A DNA stretch of 64,000 bases from Desulfocapsa sp. (GCA_022712895.1 JAFLJS010000008.1:62001-126000), one strand, 5' to 3'; shown: positions 52,034 to 63,390, counted from the stretch's first letter. The notes: generated from the sequence alone by a model not told the origin. A program made the numbers and translations.

Positions 52034-52519
52034 CTACTGTATTGGTTCGCAATTCCCTTGGCAGTCACGATTTATAAAACCTGGAGGACATGGCTGGTTG
52101 TACAGATAATCCCAGCTTGTGCAATTATTCTGCGGAGGGACGACGGACTGACAACCACTCTTGCAGTCACTGTTCACATATCCCGGAGGGCATGGTCTGT
52201 TCGTCTTAAAATCCCATGTGGTACAATCAAACTGTGGGACAGGAGGCTGTGGATAACCTTCACTATTGCAAACCCTTGGGCCCTGACATGTTTTGTACCT
52301 ATTTTTACTGGTATCATCACAGAGCGTCTCATAGATATTACCGGGTTGGCACACACCACGATGAGAATCAAGACCAAGGCTTTGGCACGGTGCCCCACGG
52401 CCCGCATAGTGGCGAGGTAGAACCTGCCACTGGCCAAGGCAATCCGCTGCCTGAGCTCTAAACGGAAAGAAAACAACACTCGTTACCAGTAAAAACTGTG
52501 AAAATTTCCTGAATTGCAT
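52034..52519 (-). CDS. Secreted cysteine-rich repeat protein
   Basis: A 161-residue exported protein (signal MQFRKFSQFLLVTSVVFFPF, cleavage after AQA). The second half has two repeats of about 30 residues: DCTTWDFKTNRPCPPGYVNS with a following DCKSGCQ, and NCTSWDYLYNQPCPPGFINR with DCQGNCE. Each has about five cysteines. The first half has further cysteines (DCLGQW, APCQSLGLDSHRGVCQ, RYKTCQGPRVC). Many disulfides are expected, so it may depend on a periplasmic oxidase. I do not recognise the family. Confidence 0.72.
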   Translation of the reverse strand: MQFRKFSQFLLVTSVVFFPFRAQAADCLGQWQVLPRHYAGRGAPCQSLGLDSHRGVCQPGNIYETLCDDTSKNRYKTCQGPRVCNSEGYPQPPVPQFDCTTWDFKTNRPCPPGYVNSDCKSGCQSVVPPQNNCTSWDYLYNQPCPPGFINRDCQGNCEPIQ

Positions 52520-52557
52520 ACGTCATTTCCCGGGCTAAAATAATAATATGAAAAACG

Positions 52558-53985
52558 TTATGAAATCTTTGCCTTCGCCGCACTCCGTTTCTTATACTTT
52601 CGTTTCTTGAGATACATGCGGATGTTGATTAACGGAACGGCAAGTTTGGAGGTAAGAAACCCCATAAACAGAATACGGAAAGGTTTGAATTTTCCGGCAC
52701 GCAGCATGGCTGATGACAACCGCTCAGTGATTCGTTCTTTTGTGGTTACATCATCCGGCACTTGCCGGTCATAGACGGGGACCTTTCGCCCCGCACGTTT
52801 CCAACGAGCCACACGAATCGGTACAAGTGAACCTTTTCGACGGGTCTGCATTTTGTGAGTCTTATAACTGGGATCACTGGTGACATCATGAACAATCAGG
52901 TCATTCGCCTCAATCGCACTCTCTACCAGCTTTGTACCGGTGCTGGTTCGAATCAAAAGACGAGAGTGTTCTTTAAATTTGTATTCGCCATTCTCATCCC
53001 TTGTCCACGCATCACTTACCGATATATCTGCAAACTCATTGGAACCATCGAGACAGGTCTGGCAGCGCTCCGGCATATACAGTGATGTGAAATAGTTATA
53101 GGCACCATCTTTGTAATTGGAGTAATGAAGCGGCTTCACCCGCCCATCTTTAAGCACTGCTTGCATTTGCCCGGGCCAGTCACCGCCCCGGAACTTAAAA
53201 TTCGTAATGTCTGATCGTTTCAAGCCACGAACCAACAACATCTCGGTGGTAAGATCCGGCTCCAGCGAGCCACCACAATACAATCCAATGATGATTGTGA
53301 TTTTTGCTGCGAGCTCCGGATCCTCTCTCTGCAATTTACGAAATGCATGCGTCTGGCAGGGCAGAATTGCCGCAGCAAATTTACCCGGACGCTCCCGCAA
53401 CTCTGCCCACAAGGCATTGATGGGTATAATGGAATAACGGGATCCCTGACTTTCGCAAAGCTCTTCGTAACTGGTCGCAATAAAGGGTTCACCGAGCCAG
53501 GGTTTTTCGTGGTTCATGCGGGTGACGAGACATCCATCCACCTGCCCTGTTTTTAATAAATGGTACAGCAGTCCGGTAACAACACCTCCACCAGCACCGC
53601 CTTTGCGAATTGTTTCATCGGTGCTGTAACCGACATAACTGCTTTCCACCCAGCCATCAAAACCTTTGTCGATAAAACGTTGGCCAAACACCTGCTCTGC
53701 AAGATCAGCGTATTGCACGTTCCCACCGGGACACACCTCTTTGCATAAACCGCAGGCAACACATTTTTCCGGGTCCAGCTCCGGGTAAAAATCTTCACCA
53801 ACCCAAATAGCACCTGTTGGACAAACTCCTGTACAACTGCCGCATCGAGCACATAATTCTTTCGCATTAAAGGCAATACTTAGAAACGGTGACTCTGCAG
53901 TAACTATATCCTGCGTAAGTGGCTTCATGCCCTTACGAGCCAAAAACTGCAAACCTTTTTGATATTCCGGCGAGCGGTCAGTCAT
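52558..53985 (-). CDS. FrhB/F420-type iron-sulfur oxidoreductase
   Basis: A 475-residue protein. The N-terminus has two 4Fe-4S motifs: C45-X2-C48-X2-C51-X3-C55 (LCARCGSCTGVCP) and C75-C78-C81-C85 (CVACGLCKEVCP). The rest is the coenzyme F420 hydrogenase/dehydrogenase beta subunit family (GGAGGGVVTGLLYHLLKTG, SQGSRYSIIPINALW, GGDWPGQMQAVL, CQTCLDGSNEFADISVSDAW). In bacteria such genes occur beside polysaccharide genes and pyruvyl transferases, possibly acting on sugar substrates. The ATG at 53985 (GGA site) is chosen; it overlaps the acyltransferase end by 8 bp, so the two are coupled. Confidence 0.88.
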   Translation of the reverse strand: MTDRSPEYQKGLQFLARKGMKPLTQDIVTAESPFLSIAFNAKELCARCGSCTGVCPTGAIWVGEDFYPELDPEKCVACGLCKEVCPGGNVQYADLAEQVFGQRFIDKGFDGWVESSYVGYSTDETIRKGGAGGGVVTGLLYHLLKTGQVDGCLVTRMNHEKPWLGEPFIATSYEELCESQGSRYSIIPINALWAELRERPGKFAAAILPCQTHAFRKLQREDPELAAKITIIIGLYCGGSLEPDLTTEMLLVRGLKRSDITNFKFRGGDWPGQMQAVLKDGRVKPLHYSNYKDGAYNYFTSLYMPERCQTCLDGSNEFADISVSDAWTRDENGEYKFKEHSRLLIRTSTGTKLVESAIEANDLIVHDVTSDPSYKTHKMQTRRKGSLVPIRVARWKRAGRKVPVYDRQVPDDVTTKERITERLSSAMLRAGKFKPFRILFMGFLTSKLAVPLINIRMYLKKRKYKKRSAAKAKIS

Positions 53986-54751
53986 TGTTTTTTCCATCTG
54001 GATAGGTTGTACGGCTGCCCTGTCGCGTGGCTGGTTGACCAAAAGCAATTGATCCCTCGGGAAGGTCTTTATTCACCATCGAATGCGTACCGATAATCGA
54101 TCCCTTGCCAATGCGCACGCCATCCATAATCATGGTGTGTGATCCAATCCACACATCATCCTCAACCACAACACCACCTTTGGAAACAAATCCCTGCCGA
54201 ATGATTGGAATATCAATTCGATCATAAGCATGATTGCCCCCGGCACACAGATATGAATACGCTGCGATCAGTACATCTTTTCCAACTTCGAGCCTGCTGT
54301 CGGTGGCGAGAATGCAGTTTGCACCAATATCACTGCCCTCGCCCACCGTTATCGACGCATTGCGTGCACGCAGAATGGTATTGCGTGAAATAAGTGTTCC
54401 ACTGGCAATCTTGATTGAGCCTTTTTCGCCCCGGGCATCAATAACAACGTTATCGTCGATGGACACATGGCTGCCAATTTCTATTTTCATACCGCCACGG
54501 ATGGTGACATTGCGGCCAATGATAAAACTCTTCCCTGAAGATCCAAGAATGTAGCGGTAGAGTTTTTGACGCAGCCAATAGCCCAGCATCCCGGGAAAGT
54601 TACACAGCAAACCGGTTATAAGTTCGTAACGCAACAGCGCACCCGGCAATGGCTTACCGATTGTGAGCAGCGCATAACGACGCCATGCCGGTTCATTACC
54701 AGCCTTCAACTGCTGCTGCATCTGCTGCTCAAATGGTTTTTCGTCAGACAT
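53978..54751 (-). CDS. Hexapeptide-repeat acyltransferase (LbetaH family)
   Basis: A 257-residue transferase with left-handed beta-helix repeats: FIIGRNVTIRGGMKIEIGSH, VSIDDNVVIDARG, ITVGEGSDIGANC, LEVGKDVLIAAYSYLC, then VVVEDDVWIGSHTMIMDGVR and IGKGSIIGTHSMVNKDLP. His in GGNHAYDR may be catalytic. The family O-acetylates sugars or lipids with acetyl-CoA. The N-terminal 70 residues (MSDEKPFEQQMQQQLKAGNE) are helical and carry no repeats. The start at 54751 is chosen; a longer frame to 54886 lacks support. Next to an FrhB-like gene and an OafA-like gene, this suggests envelope polysaccharide modification. Confidence 0.88.
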   Translation of the reverse strand: MSDEKPFEQQMQQQLKAGNEPAWRRYALLTIGKPLPGALLRYELITGLLCNFPGMLGYWLRQKLYRYILGSSGKSFIIGRNVTIRGGMKIEIGSHVSIDDNVVIDARGEKGSIKIASGTLISRNTILRARNASITVGEGSDIGANCILATDSRLEVGKDVLIAAYSYLCAGGNHAYDRIDIPIIRQGFVSKGGVVVEDDVWIGSHTMIMDGVRIGKGSIIGTHSMVNKDLPEGSIAFGQPATRQGSRTTYPDGKNND

Positions 54752-55012
54752 GTTAATCGGTTTGTACTCAACGTTGTTTTGCAGACTGTATATGCCCGCT
54801 TTTTGAAGAAAATCTCTGAATACCAGTACCCTTCTACTACTCTCAGCCAGACAAGATGCTACCACAAACGTCAGCCATATCAACAACGATCTACAGTATC
54901 AGTCTAAAAGACCTTAAAACCGGCCACTGCAACAGCAATAGATGGCATGACAATGGTAAAAAAAAAGAGTAACTTCTCATCATGATACCTGTAGGATATA
55001 CATAATTCTTCC
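54752..55012. other. Non-coding stretch before the nested palindrome
   Basis: Between the acyltransferase start and the palindrome there are about 260 bp. An open frame continues upstream of the acyltransferase start (to 54886) but has no ribosome site. The remaining bases (A-rich near 54958-54968) show no ORF, RNA or clear promoter. Confidence 0.4.
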
Positions 55013-55203
55013 TGATTACCACCCAAACTCAGGTTCACAATATTGACGACTCTCCATTATAGCTGGTAGCAAGGGTTGCAGTGACTTATCGACAAACAAT
55101 TCCGCAGCGACGCAGTCGCGTGGACGTTTGTCGATGAGTGACTGTAAGCCTGCGGTCTACGGAGCAACCGTCATTGTGATTACCTGAGTTTGGGTGGTAA
55201 TCA
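55013..55203. repeat. 191-bp nested palindrome with perfect 21-bp ends
   Basis: Outer arms 55013-55033 and 55183-55203 are perfect 21-bp inverted repeats (core ACCACCCAAACTCAGG). Inside, imperfect pairing continues (TCACAAT/ATTGTGA). A second stem pairs 55079-55097 with 55126-55144 (CAGTGACTTATCGACAAAC, two mismatches). At the centre GCGAC (55107-55111) pairs with GTCGC (55115-55119) around GCA. It ends 23 bp before the next start codon. It may be a MITE-like element or a structured RNA. No obvious target duplication flanks it. Confidence 0.8.
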
Positions 55204-55226
55204 GATATTTTTTTTAAGAGACATAC

Positions 55227-56117
55227 ATGCCAAATACCCTGGCTCACATCGGACTGCAAACGCCACTCACAAAACTCGGACTTCCCACAGCCCCGTTACA
55301 ATGGATTGTACTGGGCTGCATCATCCCTGATATCCCATGGATTTTGCAACGGATACTCCGCCTGATTCCGGCAGTTGACCCCGTTAACCTGAGGTTATAT
55401 GCTATTTTTCAGGCCAGCCTTTTCTCCTGCTGCATCCTGTCGCTGGCCTTTGCTCTTCTCACACGTAAAACAGGATTTATATTTCTCATCCTTTCGCTTA
55501 ACAGCCTGCTCCACCTTCTGCTCGATGCCTGCCAGATCAAGTGGGGGAATGGCGTAAACTTCCTGCTCCCCTTTTCCTGGCACACCACAAACTTTGCTCT
55601 CTTCTGGCCGGAACATTCATTCACGTATCTTCTTATCGCCATGGGTTGCATCGCACTTGTTGTCTGCTGGCCACAGGCAGTAAAGGGTGAGCTGTTCCTG
55701 CAAAAACCGAATACAAAGAAGACAATCTGCCTGGCTTTTGCCCTGATGTTCTATATAATAAGCCCCTTTTCCTTCATCAAAGCTGCATATAACGCTGATG
55801 TGCATTACAGTAAAACAATTCTCAACAAATGGGAACAAGCAGGCAAAACAGTAGAGATAGACCGGGGAAACTATACGACGCAGACGCAAAGCATTGATTC
55901 GTACGCAGCTAAAGCGCTTCCGCTAAACAATCCCCCTGCAATACAGACGGGAATTGTGTCTATCAGGGGTATATTTGACCAGCACAACCGCATCACGGTC
56001 ATAGAATATCACGAACACAAAAGCCACCGCGATTACGCATCTTATGTTGGTTTATTCCTTGTCATGCTCCTCTGGTTACACTCAATCATACGAATGATTA
56101 AAGAAGCTCGTGAATAG
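55227..56117 (+). CDS. YdjM/LexA-binding-type membrane metal-dependent hydrolase
   Basis: A 296-residue membrane protein. The family signature is MPNTLAHIGLQ at the start (His in AHIG), then VLGCIIPDIPWI (Asp) and NSLLHLLLDACQIKWGNG (His and Asp), the expected metal ligands of the PF04307 family, with five or so membrane segments. C-terminal to it is an extra soluble part (ADVHYSKTILNKWEQAGKTV) and a final helix (YVGLFLVMLLWLHSIIRMI). Its physiological substrate is unknown. Start ATG is 23 bp after the palindrome and no Shine-Dalgarno is obvious. It precedes the ABC transporter genes by 26 bp. Confidence 0.78.
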   Translation: MPNTLAHIGLQTPLTKLGLPTAPLQWIVLGCIIPDIPWILQRILRLIPAVDPVNLRLYAIFQASLFSCCILSLAFALLTRKTGFIFLILSLNSLLHLLLDACQIKWGNGVNFLLPFSWHTTNFALFWPEHSFTYLLIAMGCIALVVCWPQAVKGELFLQKPNTKKTICLAFALMFYIISPFSFIKAAYNADVHYSKTILNKWEQAGKTVEIDRGNYTTQTQSIDSYAAKALPLNNPPAIQTGIVSIRGIFDQHNRITVIEYHEHKSHRDYASYVGLFLVMLLWLHSIIRMIKEARE

Positions 56118-56143
56118 CCTCAACACTTGTAACAGGCAGAACC

Positions 56144-56977
56144 ATGCACAAAAATAAAAAGAAAGGGCGTTCTTACCAGCGGCTCCTGCGATCTCCCTTC
56201 TTTGATATTGCTCAATTCCTGCTACTCCTTGCCCTCATTTTCTGGTTTTTTGATCGTTCAGTTGAGGATATGGGATACAACTGGCAATGGTATCAAATAC
56301 CTCGCTATCTCTACAGTTGGGACGAAAATGGTTTCGCCCCAGGGCCCCTGCTCTATGGCCTTGGAGTTACAGCGAAAATATCTATAATCAGTCTACTGTG
56401 TGCCTCTTCCATTGGCCTAATCACAGCACTATTAAGGCTATCAAACTCTGTTCCCGCAAAAGTTGTCTCCCGACTGTACCTTGAAATAAGTCGCAATACC
56501 CCCCTGCTGATTCAGCTTTTTTTCCTCTATTTTGTTATGGGGCCCATTCTTGGACTGGACAGATTTTGGGCAGCGGTATTAGCGCTCAGCCTTTTTGAGG
56601 GTGCTTACGCTTCAGAAATTTTTCGTTCAGGAATTGTGTCCGTGGAGAAAGGTCAATGGGAAGCGTGCCACAGTCTGGGACTCAGCTATAAACATGCCTA
56701 CCGATTAATTGTTATCCCCCAGGCAGTACGCCGTGTGTTGCCGCCTCTGGCAAGCCAGGCCATTTCATTAATAAAAGATTCGGCACTGGTCAGTACCATT
56801 GCCGTGTATGATCTTACCATGGTGACCCAGGCCTTGATTTCCGAAACATTTCTTACCTTTGAGCTCTGGTTCACCGTGGCCCTTATGTATCTTCTCATCA
56901 CAATAACACTGTCACTTCTGGTTTCCTGTCTTGAAAAACGTATGGCATCACCGTACAGATCGGATTTGTCTTTTTGA
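56144..56977 (+). CDS. Amino-acid ABC transporter permease (first of two)
   Basis: A 277-residue permease of the HisMQ family: VTAKISIISLLCASSIGLIT, YLEISRNTPLLIQLFFLYFV, FEGAYASEIFRSGIVSVEKG, and the coupling loop SLGLSYKHAYRLIVIPQAVR. About five to six membrane segments. It would form a heterodimer with the permease at 57953, because both flank one binding protein. It has 112 bp to the binding-protein gene. No ATPase is encoded here. Confidence 0.92.
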   Translation: MHKNKKKGRSYQRLLRSPFFDIAQFLLLLALIFWFFDRSVEDMGYNWQWYQIPRYLYSWDENGFAPGPLLYGLGVTAKISIISLLCASSIGLITALLRLSNSVPAKVVSRLYLEISRNTPLLIQLFFLYFVMGPILGLDRFWAAVLALSLFEGAYASEIFRSGIVSVEKGQWEACHSLGLSYKHAYRLIVIPQAVRRVLPPLASQAISLIKDSALVSTIAVYDLTMVTQALISETFLTFELWFTVALMYLLITITLSLLVSCLEKRMASPYRSDLSF

Positions 56978-57088
56978 TTTCAATGCTATAAGATATGCTT
57001 AGCTGATCACGAAAATGAGGAATGCTCATATCCTTCGTGATACAACGCACTTATTACAGATCCACCAACACATAAAAAGAGGTAAAGC

Positions 57089-57922
57089 ATGAAAACACTG
57101 AGCAGGGTTCTACTGACTGTTGGGCTCATCACAACACTGCTGCTGACAGCATTGCCTGTCATGGCTGGGAAACTGCAAAAACAACTGGTCGCAGAATCAA
57201 CAATCGATCAGGTTATGCGCCGTGGTGTTCTGCGGGTGGGGATGGATACATTTCTTCCCTGGGCCATGAAAGATAAAAAAGGCGAACTTGTTGGGTTTGA
57301 GATTGATGTCGCCAGACGACTTGCGGCGGATATGGGAGTAAAGGTAGAATTTGTTCCCACCAAATGGGCTGGGATTATCCCTGCACTGCTCACCGGGAAA
57401 TTTGATGTGGTTATTGGCGGCATGGGAATCCAGACCAAACGTGCCCTGAAAGTAAACTTCAGCATTCCTTACGATTATTCCGGTATGGCAATTGTGGCCC
57501 ATAAGGAAAAAGCTGCAGGATTTTCAACCCTGGCCGATTTCAATAAAAAGAATGTAGAAATCGCCTGTAAACTGGGAACGTCAGCTGTTACAGCAGTAAA
57601 AAAGTATATACCAAATGCCAAATTACGTCTCTTTGACGATGAAGCACAGGCCTATCAGGAATTGCGTAATGGAAACGTAGCTGCAGTTGTGGGATCCTCT
57701 CCAAGGCCTGCTTACGAGGCTCTCCAATACTCAGACACCATGTTCCTGCCTCTCAAGTCTGATTTCACCAAAGAACCCATCGGATTCGCCGTGCGTAAAG
57801 GAGATTTCGACACACTCACCTTTTTTAATAACTGGATCACCATTGTCAGCCACGAAGGGTGGCTGGAAGAGCGTCATCATTACTGGTTTGGCACCAAGGA
57901 GTGGTCTCATCTGGTTGAGTAA
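57089..57922 (+). CDS. Amino-acid ABC transporter binding protein
   Basis: A 277-residue family 3 solute-binding protein. The signal peptide ends near LPVMA, followed by MRRGVLRVGMDTFLPWAMKD, GFEIDVARRLAADMGVKVEF and GKFDVVIGGMGIQTKRAL. It binds polar amino acids in the periplasm for the two flanking permeases. AAGAGGTAAAGC precedes the ATG. The substrate cannot be told from the sequence. Confidence 0.93.
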   Translation: MKTLSRVLLTVGLITTLLLTALPVMAGKLQKQLVAESTIDQVMRRGVLRVGMDTFLPWAMKDKKGELVGFEIDVARRLAADMGVKVEFVPTKWAGIIPALLTGKFDVVIGGMGIQTKRALKVNFSIPYDYSGMAIVAHKEKAAGFSTLADFNKKNVEIACKLGTSAVTAVKKYIPNAKLRLFDDEAQAYQELRNGNVAAVVGSSPRPAYEALQYSDTMFLPLKSDFTKEPIGFAVRKGDFDTLTFFNNWITIVSHEGWLEERHHYWFGTKEWSHLVE

Positions 57923-57952
57923 GACAACTGATAAGAACCCCAGAATAAACGT

Positions 57953-58846
57953 ATGACAGGTGTTTACCTCATAAAAAAGAGCAGTACGCTTCTCGACAGT
58001 GTCGTGACGGCTGCTCTTCTGTCTTTCCTGGCTTATATCATCTACAGATTGAGTGTTGGCCTGCATTACCATTGGGATTGGAGCGTTATCCCCAACTATC
58101 TGCTTCGTTGGGATGATGAAAAAAAACGCTGGGTGACAAATATCCTGCTCGACGGTTTTTTCACCACCATCCGTCTCAGTATCTGGGCAACACTCTTTGC
58201 CACCATGATCGGGGTGGTGGTGGGGATTTTACGAACCAGAAAGCGCCTTCTGTTTCGCATGCTAGGACGCAGCTACGTTGAGCTCATCCGCAATATCCCT
58301 CCTCTGGTGCTGGTCTTTATTTTTTATTTTTTTATCTCTGACCAACTAATGCTTTTGCTTGGCGTGGATGAATTTATCCGCAATCAAACAGGACTGGTTG
58401 CCCAATGCTTAAGTTTTACCATCGCCCCGCCAGCACTCTTTGCTTCTTTTATTTCAGGAGTTCTCACGATAGCCCTCTTTCAGGGAGCCTATATTGCCGA
58501 GATCGTTCGAGCTGGTATTCAATCCATAGACAATGAACAGTGGGAAGCTTCAGCAGCGCTTGGCCTTACATGGTTACAGCAGATGCGCCTTATAATACTG
58601 CCACAGGCTACCAGACGTGTCCTGCCCCCCTTGACCAATGAGTTTATCAACACCATCAAATATTCTTCCATTGTCTCCATCATTTCCATTCAGGAGCTCA
58701 CCTTCCAGGGAATGCAGGTTATGTCTTCAACCCAGCGGACCAATGAAGTCTGGCTGACCATCTCTCTTATGTATTTTCTACTCTGCTTTACCGTTTCACT
58801 GCTTGCCCGCCGTCTGGAACGTTCAATGGCTGAAAAAAGTCTGTAA
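57953..58846 (+). CDS. Amino-acid ABC transporter permease (second of two)
   Basis: A 297-residue HisMQ-type permease: FTTIRLSIWATLFATMIGVV, YVELIRNIPPLVLVFIFYFF, FQGAYIAEIVRAGIQSIDNE and coupling loop AALGLTWLQQMRLIILPQAT. It follows the binding-protein gene after 30 bp. The three-gene set lacks an ATPase, either shared with AapP (12.3-13.0 kb) or encoded elsewhere. Confidence 0.92.
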   Translation: MTGVYLIKKSSTLLDSVVTAALLSFLAYIIYRLSVGLHYHWDWSVIPNYLLRWDDEKKRWVTNILLDGFFTTIRLSIWATLFATMIGVVVGILRTRKRLLFRMLGRSYVELIRNIPPLVLVFIFYFFISDQLMLLLGVDEFIRNQTGLVAQCLSFTIAPPALFASFISGVLTIALFQGAYIAEIVRAGIQSIDNEQWEASAALGLTWLQQMRLIILPQATRRVLPPLTNEFINTIKYSSIVSIISIQELTFQGMQVMSSTQRTNEVWLTISLMYFLLCFTVSLLARRLERSMAEKSL

Positions 58847-59164
58847 AGCATGCAACAGTTATTGACGACAGAATTGCATTCCTGGCCAAATTGCGGACGA
58901 ATCTTTTCCGTATAATAATACAAGCCGATGACGAGCGATAAGCCTGAACTCTTTATGGCTGCCGTTACTCACATTTGATCTAACACTTGAAGAAGAGTGT
59001 AAGCGAACATTACACTTATGGGGGGGGGCGTGGATTCTCAACTGAACGATTATTAAAATAGAAGGAAACGGTATTCGACTGAGTACAAATCAGTAAAATA
59101 CCATTTCACCCTATTCAAAGTTACATCTTTTAAACCCGGCTAATGGTCAGAGCGATCTGATGGA
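58847..59164. other. Gap between permease and chemoreceptor genes
   Basis: These 318 bp hold no supported gene. A run of nine guanines occurs at 59020-59028 in a region that is otherwise AT-rich. No terminator with a U-tract was found at either side. Confidence 0.4.
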
Positions 59165-60850
59165 TCAAACCCGAAACTGACTCACCAGCTCGTTTAATTG
59201 TCCGGCCAACTTGGAAAGGTCAGCGGACTGACCGTTTACGTTGGTACTGTTTTTTGAAATCTGCGAAGCAACCTCACTCACTTCTGCGATTTCACCGGCT
59301 ATTTCGCCAGATACAGAAGAGCTCTGGGCCACATTTTCATTAACTTCGGCAATGCCCTGAGCAGCCTGAGCCACATTACTGGTTATTTCATTGGTGGAGG
59401 CAGACTGCTCTTCCACTGCAGAGGCGATAGTGGTCACGATTTCATTAACATCATTGATGATTGTACTAATTTCTTTTATTTCTGCGACTGTGAGATCCGT
59501 TGAAGACTGAATATCTTCAATTTTTGCCTTAATTTCCTGGGTGGCCTCAGCTGTCTGCTTGGCCAGTTCCTTGATCTCATTTGCAACAACAGCAAATCCT
59601 TTACCTGCATCTCCTGCCCGGGCCGCCTCAATAGTTGCATTCAAAGCAAGGAGGTTAGTCTGCTCTGAAATTTCAGTTATTACCTCGGTCACTTTGCTGA
59701 TTTCTCTTGCTGCACTGCCAAGTTTATCAACCCGACTGGAGGCTCTGTCCGTACTACTGACGGCTTTTTCAGTAATTGTCTTTGCCTTGGCTGTGTTACC
59801 TGCAATCTCATTAACTGTGGCACTCATCTCTTCCGTGGCAGAAGCCACCATATTGATGTTGACAGACGCCTGTTCACTGGCTGCTGCCACAGCATTCATA
59901 TTTGCACTCATTTCTTCGGCTGCAGCTGCAACAGTGGTGGAACGACTACTGGCATCTTCAGACCCTGTAGACAATTCCCCGGCCACTGTGGTAAGTTCAT
60001 CAGATGAACTATTGATGATAGTGATATTGGTCTTAACTTGTCCTATGACGTCTTGCAGTTTCTCCACAAAAGTATTGAACCACCGAGACAACTCTCCAAT
60101 TTCATCACCACTGACCGAAAGCCTTTGGGTCAGGTCACCTTCACCTTGTGCAATATCTCTGATCATAGCACTGGTGAGATGAATGGGCGAAAGAATGGTG
60201 CGGGCTGTAAACCAGATCACTCCTCCGGAAACTAATAATATTATGAGAATAAAAATTCTCCTGAAGACGGTAAGGGAGTCTATGGTCTTTTGCAGATTTT
60301 CTTTTGCCTCAAGCTTTTCCTCAGCAACTGATGCCTTTGTCTGTGCCAAAGCAGCATTGATTTTTTCAAACAGACTGTCAATACGATCATCCAACTCGGC
60401 AAAAACCTCATCCCCGGCCAGATCTTGAATAGCTTTGAAGAGATCCTTGTGAATCGCCTGTTTCAGTTTGCTGTATGCCTGGACGATGGTTCCCGCCAAC
60501 CGTTTTTCTTCTGCGGTGTCTGCCAATTCCTGAACCATCGGTAAGGTGTTGTTGATGTGCTTGATTGCGGTATCAACCTCGTTCCTAACCTCAGTGCCGA
60601 TGTTCCCGTCACCTTTGTCAATTATGGCGTCCATGCCAGCCAAAGTGAAGTGGAGAAAAGCAAAATCGAGACTGGTGAGAGTGTCGAGCTGTTTCCCGCG
60701 CAGCACATCCTCTGCGCTGGCCTGGTCAAGGGTACGCTGAGAATAGGAGGAAAAAGTCTCCATGGCAACCATTGCCAGAACAAAAAGGACAGCGATAAAA
60801 ATGAGTTTAGCTTTAATGGTTGCCAGTAGATGGGAAGATTTTGTAGCCAT
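59165..60850 (-). CDS. Methyl-accepting chemotaxis protein
   Basis: A 561-residue receptor. An N-terminal helix ([19 protein letters not shown]) precedes a periplasmic four-helix-bundle-type sensor (residues 40-180), a second helix ([17 protein letters not shown]), HAMP ([20 protein letters not shown]) and a long signalling domain with hairpin [20 protein letters not shown]. Serine- and alanine-rich methylation helices flank it. The C-terminus ends LVSQFRV without a CheR-binding pentapeptide. It detects a periplasmic or membrane cue, which is unknown; no chemotaxis genes are adjacent. Confidence 0.95.
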   Translation of the reverse strand: MATKSSHLLATIKAKLIFIAVLFVLAMVAMETFSSYSQRTLDQASAEDVLRGKQLDTLTSLDFAFLHFTLAGMDAIIDKGDGNIGTEVRNEVDTAIKHINNTLPMVQELADTAEEKRLAGTIVQAYSKLKQAIHKDLFKAIQDLAGDEVFAELDDRIDSLFEKINAALAQTKASVAEEKLEAKENLQKTIDSLTVFRRIFILIILLVSGGVIWFTARTILSPIHLTSAMIRDIAQGEGDLTQRLSVSGDEIGELSRWFNTFVEKLQDVIGQVKTNITIINSSSDELTTVAGELSTGSEDASSRSTTVAAAAEEMSANMNAVAAASEQASVNINMVASATEEMSATVNEIAGNTAKAKTITEKAVSSTDRASSRVDKLGSAAREISKVTEVITEISEQTNLLALNATIEAARAGDAGKGFAVVANEIKELAKQTAEATQEIKAKIEDIQSSTDLTVAEIKEISTIINDVNEIVTTIASAVEEQSASTNEITSNVAQAAQGIAEVNENVAQSSSVSGEIAGEIAEVSEVASQISKNSTNVNGQSADLSKLAGQLNELVSQFRV

Positions 60851-61284
60851 GTGGAACTCCGTATTTGATATAAATATTAATAGTCATTATTACCACCAAT
60901 GCCTATCAGTTTCCTCCACCTTGTCAATAAGAAGAATGTTTCTTTCAAATCTGACAAGATGAGGGAAACAACCATATAGATACTTTCCAATCATGTCAAA
61001 CTAAATTATCGCGTTTAAAAAAAATATTATTAACTGAATAAAAACAGCGACATAAAGAACAACACCTCTATGGTGGTTACGCTTCTGACCACGGAAAACC
61101 TCGTCAAAACGGAGGTTTTCAGGCATCGCAAGAACATCAAATGCAGCGTACGCAAATAACTAAGAAAGTAATATCCACGCTGGATTCGTCCCAATCGTAA
61201 GACCAAAAAGGAACTTTCCCGAAAAAACAGCTGATTCTTCAGCCCAGGATACCTGACAAGTTATCGCTGGAAGATACCTTTCAA
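60851..61284. other. Gap upstream of chemoreceptor and downstream of thiC, with hairpin
   Basis: The 434-bp gap holds no supported ORF. A hairpin GAAAACCTC/GAGGTTTTC (61094-61102 with 61112-61120, 9-base loop) is 165 bp beyond the thiC stop; it lacks a clear U-tract and could be a weak terminator. The remaining sequence is A-rich and likely carries the chemoreceptor promoter near 60851-60960. Confidence 0.4.
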
Positions 61285-63153
<1,869 letters not shown>

Positions 63154-63281
63154 TTATTTCAAAATGAATTAGCAGCCACAAAATAGTAGCACTAACGTAT
63201 GGATATTTCATATAAAAAAGGGAAAGATGAGCGAAACTAAACACAGAAAGTGTTTCATAGTCATTCCGATCTAGCTGCAAT

Positions 63282-63390
63282 CGAAAAAAGCTTCATATGC
63301 GAGGCGCGTAGATTTTATATCATTTCGGCGTACTAAAGTACGTTGTAATTATATAAAATATACAGCAACGAAGCAGATGAAGATTTTTTT
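63282..63390. repeat. Palindromic repeat, copy C (inverted)
   Basis: Between thiD and thiC, in the orientation opposite to copies A and B: GCTTCATATGCGAGGCGCG (63289-63307), inner stem ATTTTATAT/ATATAAAAT, central CGGCGTACTAAAGTACG, and CAACGAAGCAGATGAAGATT near 63365-63384. No gene or TPP riboswitch is seen in the rest of the 361-bp gap. Confidence 0.82.

Noticed and set aside
54752-54886. 45-residue N-terminal extension of the hexapeptide acyltransferase
   Set aside because: It has no ribosome site and no family similarity; the ATG at 54751 gives a normal start.
54958-54968. A-rich run as a terminator tail
   Set aside because: No stem of useful length lies next to it.
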